Assembly (NCBI GenBank): GCA_016708125.1
Contig: JADJGF010000001.1
Span: 1,324,001 to 1,388,000, forward strand
DNA length: 64,000 bases
Source of the DNA: Ignavibacteriota bacterium
Lineage (GTDB): Bacteria; Bacteroidota; Ignavibacteria; Ignavibacteriales; Melioribacteraceae
Direction: 5' to 3'
The notes under the pieces are model-generated. The model saw only the letters and a program-made list of their open reading frames with translations. It was not told the DNA's origin and did not search any database. A program made the position numbers and the translations under genes. This document shows, in pieces, positions 47,362-54,645 of the stretch (its first letter is position 1; the number at the start of each line of letters is the position of its first letter).

Positions 47362-47400
47362 TGTACATAGTTGTATAATGTTGTATAAACTTGGATAAAC
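47361..47400 (+). repeat. Four tandem 10-bp repeats abutting the methylase start codon
   Basis: TTGTACATAG, TTGTATAATG, TTGTATAAAC and TTGGATAAAC run head to tail directly up to the ATG at 47401; the consensus is TTGTATAAAN. The 10-bp period is about one helical turn, so proteins bound to successive copies would lie on one face of the DNA. The methylase that follows carries its own MerR-like helix-turn-helix, making autoregulation likely (inference). Confidence 0.85.
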
Positions 47401-48468
47401 ATGGAAAAATTATATTCTATAACTGAAGCTGCTGATTTAATTGGCGTAAATAAGGAAACTTTAAGGAGATGGGACAAAACGGGAAAATTCAAATCGTCTC
47501 GTCATCCAATAAATAATTATCGGGTTTATTCTATTGAAAAAATAAATACTTTAGTAAAGGACCTGCAAATTGATTTTAAAGTTAATAGAATAATTGAACC
47601 ATTGTCTAAACCTTTTTTTGAAACAAGTTTAGGAAAGTTGTACAATTTAGATGTTTTGGATTTCTTCAAATCAATTGATGATAATTCTGTTGACTTAATA
47701 TTTGCTGACCCACCTTATAATATTAAAAAAGCTGAATGGGATACTTTTCAATCTCAAAAACAATATGTTGATTGGAGTATGGATTGGATTAATGAAGCAC
47801 ATAGAGTGTTAAAACCTTCTGGAACTTTATTTGTCTGTGGATTTTCCGAAATCCTTGCTGATATTAAGTGGGCTGCAAGTCATTTGTTCCAAGGCTGTAA
47901 GTGGCTTGTCTGGTTTTATCGAAATAAAGCAAATTTAGGAAATGACTGGGGAAGGTCTCATGAAAGTATTTTACATTTTAGAAAAAGCAAAAATTATACT
48001 TTTAATATTGATGAAATTAGAATCCCTTATAATGAACACACATTAAAATATCCCGTTCATCCACAAGCCGAAACCTCACAATATAATAATGGAAATGGTA
48101 AGGAATATATTTGGGAACCTCATCCAAAAGGAGCAAAACCTAAAGATGTTTTAGAAATTCCAACACTTTCAAATGGTTCTTGGGAAAAAACAATTCATAG
48201 CACCCAAAAACCAATAGAATTAGTCAAAAAAATCATTTTATCATCTTCAAAAGAAAGTGAATTTGTTATTGATCCTTTTGGTGGTTCTGGAACAACCTAT
48301 GCCGTAGCCGAAGCTTTTAATAGAAGATGGTCAGGAACAGAGTTAGATGTAGATTTTTGCAGTGTTATAAAAGAGCGCGTTGGCAGTAAATCAATAATAA
48401 AAAGAATTGCTTCAAATAAAGACGAAGAAGATGCTATAAAACGTCGTAAGAAATTACGTTCTAAGTAA
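47401..48468 (+). CDS. DNA adenine-type methyltransferase fused to an N-terminal MerR-like HTH
   Basis: 355 residues. Residues 1-52 form a MerR/excisionase-type helix-turn-helix (SITEAADLIGVNKETLRRWDKTGKF, then NNYRVYSIEKI). Residues about 70-345 are a beta-class methylase: catalytic DPPY (103-106, N6-adenine type), HSTQKP (266-271) and AdoMet motif DPFGGSGTT (291-299). The last 15 bp overlap the convergent endonuclease gene. The HTH probably represses this gene through the adjacent direct repeats, replacing a separate control protein. Recognition sequence unknown. Confidence 0.9.
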   Translation: MEKLYSITEAADLIGVNKETLRRWDKTGKFKSSRHPINNYRVYSIEKINTLVKDLQIDFKVNRIIEPLSKPFFETSLGKLYNLDVLDFFKSIDDNSVDLIFADPPYNIKKAEWDTFQSQKQYVDWSMDWINEAHRVLKPSGTLFVCGFSEILADIKWAASHLFQGCKWLVWFYRNKANLGNDWGRSHESILHFRKSKNYTFNIDEIRIPYNEHTLKYPVHPQAETSQYNNGNGKEYIWEPHPKGAKPKDVLEIPTLSNGSWEKTIHSTQKPIELVKKIILSSSKESEFVIDPFGGSGTTYAVAEAFNRRWSGTELDVDFCSVIKERVGSKSIIKRIASNKDEEDAIKRRKKLRSK

Positions 48469-49341
48469 TTTCCAAATATCATTTAACAAAAAGTGGGAAA
48501 ATGGAAAAATGTATTGATTAAAAGGTTTTTCAAAAGCTTTTGCTGGTCTATCTAAATAGTAATATCCCTCAAGTTGAATTAAAAATTTTGTATAAACCAT
48601 AAATAAGTTTGAAACAAAAGTATAACTTATTTTTCCACTGCCTTTTCTTTGAATATCATTTTGAGAAATTCCAATTACTCGTACCGGATGTTTCAGAAAA
48701 CTTTCCAGTAAAATTTTATCTATAAATATTTTTGACATTCTATCTTTTGTCGTAGTTTTTAAAGAAATAATTAACTCGTCTTGATCAATATTATGAGAGT
48801 TTGATTTTACTTCTTTAAATGGAGAAACAACAACGTCTGTTTCGCACTTGTAATATTTTATTCCTTCATCAGTTTCATAAGGAATATTTATTACTATTTT
48901 TTTTAGTGAAATATTTATTTCTGAGAGTAGTACTTTTATCAATTCTTCAAATCTATTCCCAACATGTTTTCTTGCGCTATTACTTTCACAAAGTAAATCT
49001 AAACCAAGACCAATTGCTTGCTGTATTGTATAAATAGTCTTATCTGTAATTAAATAATCGTTTTCTGTAAATTCTCTTTGTCCTTTTCTTAACTTTTCCA
49101 AAATAGTTTGCATTAAATTAAAATTCTCAACGAATGCACTTAATTCACGAATAAATAATTGCTGATTAAATGGTCTTAATTGTTTTCTAGTTCCCGCAAT
49201 ATTTGAAGAACAAACCTTATAATTTTGATGTGTTCTCTCTTCGTTTATGACGTGCGGTAAATATTCAAGAACTTTAATTGTAATTTCCTTGAATTCTTCT
49301 AAACTATTTTTTGAGTTCTGTAAGTTTTCAGCTAAAGACAT
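48454..49341 (-). CDS. Type II restriction endonuclease partner of the HTH-methylase
   Basis: 295 residues. The central region has a plausible PD-(D/E)xK active site: Glu132 or Glu133 in the helix GNRFEELIK, Asp169 in CETDVVVS, and Ser193-x-Lys195 in IISLKTTTKDRMSKIF; the KTTTKDR ending is frequent in type II nucleases. The specificity family is not recognised. It is tail-to-tail with the methylase (15-bp overlap), so both are single-gene transcripts and need separate control. One copy of the TTGTATAAA motif lies 28 bp upstream of its start. Confidence 0.8.
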   Translation of the reverse strand: MSLAENLQNSKNSLEEFKEITIKVLEYLPHVINEERTHQNYKVCSSNIAGTRKQLRPFNQQLFIRELSAFVENFNLMQTILEKLRKGQREFTENDYLITDKTIYTIQQAIGLGLDLLCESNSARKHVGNRFEELIKVLLSEINISLKKIVINIPYETDEGIKYYKCETDVVVSPFKEVKSNSHNIDQDELIISLKTTTKDRMSKIFIDKILLESFLKHPVRVIGISQNDIQRKGSGKISYTFVSNLFMVYTKFLIQLEGYYYLDRPAKAFEKPFNQYIFPFSHFLLNDIWKLLRT

Positions 49342-49369
49342 GTTTGCTCTCGTATTATTAGATAGTGAG

Positions 49370-49379
49370 TTGTATAAAT
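49370..49379. promoter_or_regulatory. Extra copy of the 10-bp motif upstream of the endonuclease gene
   Basis: TTGTATAAAT (read on the plus strand) matches the repeat consensus in front of the methylase and begins 29 bp from the endonuclease start codon at 49341. It may let the methylase HTH regulate the nuclease promoter as well. A single AT-rich 10-mer can also arise by chance. Confidence 0.45.
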
Positions 49380-49434
49380 ATACTTAAATATTTTGAATCT
49401 AAAAATTATGTAATTTGTTGTGATTTGTATTTAA

Positions 49435-50190
49435 TTAAAATCTCGCTTTTAAATTTGAGGCATTTCTGCGGCTTATAATATAAGGCTCTTCATCATTTTT
49501 TAGAAAAACTTTCAGCATATTGGTTTTAAATTTTTCAATTTTTGCAATAAACTCATTATTAATTATTGTTGATCTGTGAATACGAAGAAATTTTTGTGCG
49601 GGTAATATTTTTCCCCATTCGCCGAGTGACTTTCTTATAAGAATTGATTTGTTGTTATCGAGTAAAATATTACTGTATTGATTGCTTGCAAGAATTGCTT
49701 TTATTGTTGAGTATTTTATTATTTTATACTCATTTCCAACATTAACAAATATTGAATCTTTATTTTGTGTAATATTAAATTCCGAGGTATTCTTCTCAAT
49801 AACTTTTGCAATAATTCTTTTTTTCTTTTCGATTCGTAAATTAATAATTTCCAATAATTCATCGGCTTTGTAAGGCTTAAATAAATAATCTTCGGCTCCT
49901 AAATCCATTCCTTTTCTTAATTCGGTAATTTCTGCTTTTGCGGTAAGAAAAATTAAGGGAATGTCAAAAGTAATATCGTTTTCGTTTAAAACTTTTTTTA
50001 CTTCAAATCCATTAATTCCGGTCATCATAATATCGCAAATAATTAAATCGGGAAGTTCTTTTATTGCTTTTAGAATTCCATTTTCACCATTTTCGGCAAG
50101 TGAAACTTCAAAACCTTCTTCGGTTAAAAGTGTAAATAAATTGTTTGATAAAATTATGTCGTCTTCAATAATTAATATTTTTGATTTCAT
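49435..50190 (-). CDS. LytTR-family response regulator
   Basis: 251 residues. Receiver domain (about 3-120) with Asp53 (LIICDIMMTGI) and Lys in YLFKPY. The C-terminal LytTR DNA-binding domain (about 150-250) shows the family pattern IKYSTIKAILASNQYSNILLD, ILIRKSLGEWGKILPAQKFLRIHRSTIIN. It binds direct repeats at target promoters. It starts 11 bp after the eight-PAS kinase gene stop, so that kinase is its likely phosphodonor. Confidence 0.93.
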   Translation of the reverse strand: MKSKILIIEDDIILSNNLFTLLTEEGFEVSLAENGENGILKAIKELPDLIICDIMMTGINGFEVKKVLNENDITFDIPLIFLTAKAEITELRKGMDLGAEDYLFKPYKADELLEIINLRIEKKKRIIAKVIEKNTSEFNITQNKDSIFVNVGNEYKIIKYSTIKAILASNQYSNILLDNNKSILIRKSLGEWGKILPAQKFLRIHRSTIINNEFIAKIEKFKTNMLKVFLKNDEEPYIISRRNASNLKARF

Positions 50191-50201
50191 AATAACCGAT
50201 T

Positions 50202-53200
50202 TTATTTAACATTTTTTATTGGAATTAAAAGAATAAATGTTGTTCCTTTGTTTAATTTGCTTTCAACTTCTATTGTACCTTTGTGAATTTCTACATAACT
50301 TTTTGCAATTGAAAGCCCCAAACCGCTTCCGGCAATTGTTGAAACATTGTTTGATCTGTAAAACGGATTAAATATTTTTTCTATATCAACTTCGGAAATT
50401 CCAATTCCTCTGTCTTTAATCAAAAATTTAATTTTACTTTTTTGATGTGAAACTTCAAAATCTATTTCTCCGTTTTGCGGTGAAAATTTAACTGCGTTTG
50501 AAACTAAATTGCTCAGAATTATTTTAAGCAAATTTCTATCAACAAAATAATTTTTCTGTTTAAGTGAATATTTGAAATTAAGTTTTTGAGAACTCGATAA
50601 AATCGGATCAAAATCCTTTGCAATGTTTTTACAAAATGTTTCAAGATTTGTGTCTTCCGGATTGAACACAATTTTACTTTGTTCGCTTCTGTTTAGTTTA
50701 AGAACTTCTTCAAGCATTTCGGTTAAATGCTCAATTGAATTTTTAATTCTTGTGTAATGTTCGGAGGTTTTTCTTTTTTCCCATTTATCGGAATATCGCT
50801 CAATAAGTTCAACTGAAGAATAAATTGAAGTAAGCGGTGTTCTAAATTCGTGCGAAACCGTTGACATAAAAGTTGATTTGAGCTGATTTAATTCTCTCTC
50901 TTTTTCCAGCGCAGATTTAACTTTTGTTTCTGCTTTTATTCTTCTCGTAATTTCTTTTTCTAATAACTCAGTTCTCTTTTTTACTAAATCTTCAAGATGA
51001 ATACGATATTTTTCTAACTGCTGTTCAATCAACTTTGAGTTTGTAACATCTCTTAAATATCCTCTGTATTGAAAAAGTTTTCCTTCTTCATCAAACTCGC
51101 TTATAATATTTCCTACTACATAAATATTTTTCCCGTCTTTTCGTTTTAATTTCAACTCGTAATTGTAAAGCTTTTTCATTTTTTCAATTGTTGAAATAAA
51201 TTCGTTATAATTTTTCTTTGTGAAAAATGAATTTTCAAATTTTGTTGATAGGGAATCTGTTATTGTTTTAAATCCAAATATTTCTATAAATGCGGGATTA
51301 CAATCCAAAATTTCTCCCGTTGGGGTAAGGAGAAAATCTGCCGTTAAATCATCTTCAAAAAATTTACGATAACGTTCTTGGCTTAATTTTAAATCTTTTT
51401 CATAATGTTTTCTATCGGTGATATCAACAGATGTTGAGTATATATATTTTTTTTCTTCAATTTCAATTATTTCCGCAGAGAGTAAAACATTAAGTTTTCT
51501 TCTGTTTTTGGTAAACATAATTGTTTCAACATCTGCAAAACTTTTATTTTCAATTAAAATTTCATGATACTTTTCTCTAAATTCGGATTCTAATACATTT
51601 ATTTCTTTTGTTGTTTTGCCCAAAACCTCTTCCGGAAGAAAGCCAAGTTTTTCATAAAATGTTTTATTTACTTCTACAAATTTATCGCTTTCAAATTCTC
51701 TAAGTCCGGACATAGCCGGATTATTATGAAACGCTCTTGCAAATTTTTGTTCAGAAACAATTAAATCAGAAATATCTTTGCTAATTCCAAATAATGCGGG
51801 TTTGCCGTTCCAACTTCCCCTTTTTACATGCGTTTCTACCTGAATTATTTTTTTATCTTTTGTTAAAAATGGAACCAAACATTCTTTTCTTATTCCTTCA
51901 ATCATTTCTGTAATTTTTACAGTCACTTCTTTTGCTCTATTTTGCGGGTGAACAAAAGTTACATGTTTATTAATTAACTCATTTTTTGAATATCCTAATC
52001 TGTTTTTGACAGTTTCATTTATTTCTATAATATGTCCGTCTTCATCCAAAATGAAAATAAATGATTCAACATTATTGAAAAATGTTTTAAGATTTTCTTC
52101 ACTTGTAATTAAATTATTTTCGAATTTTCTAAGTTCCGTAATATCAACGGCTGTGGTATAATTATATTTTTTATTTTCAATCTCAATAATTTCTGCATTT
52201 AATAAAACATTCAGCGGTGTTCCGTCTTTTTTATGAATTATTGATTCAACGTTTTCAACAAATTTATTTTGGGCAAGTTCTGATAAAGTTTTTTCTCTAA
52301 AGTCAAAATCTAAATTCACAACTTCTGAAGCCCGTTTCCCAATTACTTCTTCGGGAGAAAAGCCAAGTTTATCATAAAAAGTTTTATTTACTTCAATATA
52401 TTTTCCCGTATCAAGATCACTAAAGCCGCTAATTGCTGGATTATTATGAAATGCTTTTGCAAATTTATCTTCCGATAATTTTAAAGCAGAAATATCTTTT
52501 GTGATTCCAAATATTGCCGGTTTACCGTTCCACATTCCTTTTTTAACATGTGTTTCAACGGGAATTAATTTTTTGTCTTTTGTTAAAAGAGGAATTGGAC
52601 AAGTTTCCCGCTTACCTTCTAACATATCAGAAACAATTTGTAAAACTTCTTCTTTTCGTTCCGGGGGATGTACTTCTAAAACCGATTTATTTAATAATTC
52701 TTCTTTTGTAAAACCTAACCTTTTTTCAACGGTTTCATTAATTTCTATTATGTTTCCGAATTCATTTAAAACAAAAACCAACAAATCTATATTGTGGAAA
52801 AATGTTTTAAAATTTTCCTCGCTGATTTTTAATTTTTCTTCTATTTTTTTACGATGAGTTAAATCTCTTGCGATACTTAAAATTGCTTTTTCTCCATGAT
52901 ACGTAATCATTGTAGATTGAATTTCAACCGGAATTATCTGCTTGTCTTTTGATAAGTGGTTAGTTTGAAAAAATTGTGATTTTTCAAAAGGGATTCTTTC
53001 AATCAGTCCTTTTATTTCTTCGCTGCTTAATGAATTATCAAAATCTGTTACGTGTAAATCGAGCATTTCTTTTTCGGAATAACCCAAAGTTTCAAAAGCT
53101 GATTTATTTGAATCTATAATTTTACCATTCATATCGATTACAAAAACCATATCACGCATTCCGTGAATAATCTGCTGGTAATTTTCTTCGCTTTCTTTAA

Positions 53201-54008
53201 GATTTTGTTCAATTATTTTTCTATCGGTAATATCTCTTGTAATTGAAAGAATACAATCAACATCATCAAGCTGTATTATTGAAGCAGACATTAGTCCAAA
53301 CCTTATATTTCCGTTCTTCATTTTAAAGCTGGCTTCAAGACTTTCTGCAAATCCTTTTGTTCTTAATTCATTTACTAATTTTTCGCGGTCTTCCGGATTG
53401 TTCCAAATGTTAAGCTCTAATGAAGTTTTGCCGATTACTTCTTCTTCTTTATATCCGGTCATTTTCATAAAATTATCATTTATAGATAAATACATTCCGT
53501 CTTTTAATCTATTGATATTTACTGCATCCGGACTTGTAATAAACGCTTTTCTAAATTTTTCTTCGCTTAGTTTTAATTCATTTTCAAATCTAATTTTATC
53601 CGTAATGTCTTCAGCAGTAAAAATCATTCCTTTTGAATAGTCATCTCGGTCAATAGGCATAGAGCTTAAAACAACATTTATAATTTTACCGTCTTTTCTT
53701 TTAAATTTTGTATTTACTGCACCGATGCCTTTTCCATTAATTTGTTCATATTTTTCCTTTCCAACAAAATTGTATTCTTCATCAGATGGATAAATAATTC
53801 TAGCGTTTTTTCCGAGCAATTCACTTCTTTCGTATCCAATCATATTGCAGAAAAAATCATTAACTTCTTCAAAAACTCTGTTAATAACCATTCCAATTCC
53901 AATTGGTGCTGCGGAAAAGATACTTTTTAATTTTGCTTCGCTTGTTTGTAAATTGCTTAGTGTGCTGTCTAACTCTAATTCATCTGCTGAAGTGTTTGAG
54001 GTTTTCAT
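50202..54008 (-). CDS. Soluble sensor histidine kinase with eight PAS domains
   Basis: 1268 residues with no membrane helix. Eight consecutive PAS/PAC units can be delimited by the repeated end pattern (DIT...NL/KLSE): about 23-146, 147-270, 271-394, 395-511, 512-634, 635-751, 752-874 and 875-997. A coiled coil follows (about 997-1040), then HisKA with His1053 (VSHEFRTPLTSI) and HATPase_c (LVSNAVKFS, DRGIGIS, GSGLGLS). Units 395-634 and 635-874 are an ungapped duplication of 240 residues. First gene of the kinase-LytTR operon. The number of PAS modules suggests integration of several cytoplasmic cues; no cofactor-binding residue stands out. Confidence 0.93.
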   Translation of the reverse strand: MKTSNTSADELELDSTLSNLQTSEAKLKSIFSAAPIGIGMVINRVFEEVNDFFCNMIGYERSELLGKNARIIYPSDEEYNFVGKEKYEQINGKGIGAVNTKFKRKDGKIINVVLSSMPIDRDDYSKGMIFTAEDITDKIRFENELKLSEEKFRKAFITSPDAVNINRLKDGMYLSINDNFMKMTGYKEEEVIGKTSLELNIWNNPEDREKLVNELRTKGFAESLEASFKMKNGNIRFGLMSASIIQLDDVDCILSITRDITDRKIIEQNLKESEENYQQIIHGMRDMVFVIDMNGKIIDSNKSAFETLGYSEKEMLDLHVTDFDNSLSSEEIKGLIERIPFEKSQFFQTNHLSKDKQIIPVEIQSTMITYHGEKAILSIARDLTHRKKIEEKLKISEENFKTFFHNIDLLVFVLNEFGNIIEINETVEKRLGFTKEELLNKSVLEVHPPERKEEVLQIVSDMLEGKRETCPIPLLTKDKKLIPVETHVKKGMWNGKPAIFGITKDISALKLSEDKFAKAFHNNPAISGFSDLDTGKYIEVNKTFYDKLGFSPEEVIGKRASEVVNLDFDFREKTLSELAQNKFVENVESIIHKKDGTPLNVLLNAEIIEIENKKYNYTTAVDITELRKFENNLITSEENLKTFFNNVESFIFILDEDGHIIEINETVKNRLGYSKNELINKHVTFVHPQNRAKEVTVKITEMIEGIRKECLVPFLTKDKKIIQVETHVKRGSWNGKPALFGISKDISDLIVSEQKFARAFHNNPAMSGLREFESDKFVEVNKTFYEKLGFLPEEVLGKTTKEINVLESEFREKYHEILIENKSFADVETIMFTKNRRKLNVLLSAEIIEIEEKKYIYSTSVDITDRKHYEKDLKLSQERYRKFFEDDLTADFLLTPTGEILDCNPAFIEIFGFKTITDSLSTKFENSFFTKKNYNEFISTIEKMKKLYNYELKLKRKDGKNIYVVGNIISEFDEEGKLFQYRGYLRDVTNSKLIEQQLEKYRIHLEDLVKKRTELLEKEITRRIKAETKVKSALEKERELNQLKSTFMSTVSHEFRTPLTSIYSSVELIERYSDKWEKRKTSEHYTRIKNSIEHLTEMLEEVLKLNRSEQSKIVFNPEDTNLETFCKNIAKDFDPILSSSQKLNFKYSLKQKNYFVDRNLLKIILSNLVSNAVKFSPQNGEIDFEVSHQKSKIKFLIKDRGIGISEVDIEKIFNPFYRSNNVSTIAGSGLGLSIAKSYVEIHKGTIEVESKLNKGTTFILLIPIKNVK
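51387..52826 (-). repeat. Exact-length tandem duplication of a two-PAS unit (2 x 720 bp)
   Basis: 52107-52826 and 51387-52106 encode residues 395-634 and 635-874 of the kinase. Landmarks recur 240 residues apart with no gap: IEINETV at 421 and 661, LTKDKK at 475 and 715, AFHNNPA at 519 and 759, VNKTFY at 540 and 780, NVLLxAEIIEI at 600 and 840. The protein is more conserved than the DNA looks, so the duplication is not recent. Confidence 0.9.
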
Positions 54009-54099
54009 TTTATATTAACTTTTTTGGTAACTTAAGACAAAATTGTTAAAAATATTTAATATTCAATTATCGAAAATAAAATGTCCTTTTCAACAAAAC

Positions 54100-54537
54100 T
54101 TAATTTTTTTCTAAATTTTTATTTATTTGTTTTAAAACTTTTTTGCTCAACTTTAATTCTTTATGATCCACTCCGGTTATTATTTCAAGCAATGTTTTTT
54201 CCGCAATTTTAATGCTGTCAATTTTTATTAAGTTAGATTTTTCAGTAAGAAAAATTTTATTGTTTCGCTTATCGATAGTGTTTTGTTTGCGGGAAATTAA
54301 GTTATTTTTTTCCATATTATTTAACAACCGCGTCATGCTTGTTTTATCTTTAGAAAATGCATCCGCTAATTGTTGTTGTGAAATTCCATCATCGTTCCAC
54401 AAATAAGTTAATACAGACCATTGCTGAGGAGTAATATTTATGCCGGCTTTTTCAAAATCAATTTTTAAACGGTTTTCAATTAATCTTCCGCACTTTACAA
54501 TAATAAAACCAATTGATTCATTGAAATTATATTTCAT
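54100..54537 (-). CDS. MarR-family transcriptional regulator
   Basis: 145 residues. The winged-helix pattern is clear: ITPQQWSVLTYLWNDDGISQQQLADAFSKDKTSMTRLLNNMEKNNLISRK, followed by the wing NTIDKRNNKIFLTEKS. MarR proteins repress stress or efflux genes and release DNA on binding phenolic or oxidant ligands. It is the same direction as, and 108 bp downstream of, a chemoreceptor gene with a hairpin between, so probably a separate unit. Confidence 0.93.
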   Translation of the reverse strand: MKYNFNESIGFIIVKCGRLIENRLKIDFEKAGINITPQQWSVLTYLWNDDGISQQQLADAFSKDKTSMTRLLNNMEKNNLISRKQNTIDKRNNKIFLTEKSNLIKIDSIKIAEKTLLEIITGVDHKELKLSKKVLKQINKNLEKN

Positions 54538-54609
54538 TCTAATCTTTGATATCGTTTTATTAAGATGTTGAAATATATAAAAGATATTCTCTTGCTGGAA
54601 AGATAATTT

Positions 54610-54641
54610 TATAGTCCGCTAAATGTTTTTAACGGACTATA
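54610..54641. terminator. Stem-loop after the Cache-PAS chemoreceptor gene
   Basis: TATAGTCCG (54610-54618) pairs with CGGACTATA (54633-54641), and TAAA/TTTA extends the stem inside past one mismatch. It lies 5 bp beyond the chemoreceptor stop. The flanking sequence is AT-rich without a pure U-run. Confidence 0.55.
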
Positions 54642-54645
54642 AAAT

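Noticed and set aside
47374..47379. TATAAT inside the second repeat as the -10 box of the methylase gene
   Set aside because: No acceptable -35 element 16-18 bp upstream; TTGACA at 47334 pairs better with TATTTT at 47356. It cannot be fully excluded.
47361..47400. Tandem repeats considered as a CRISPR or minisatellite
   Set aside because: Only four 10-bp units with no spacers, placed exactly at a promoter and start codon; an operator array explains it better.
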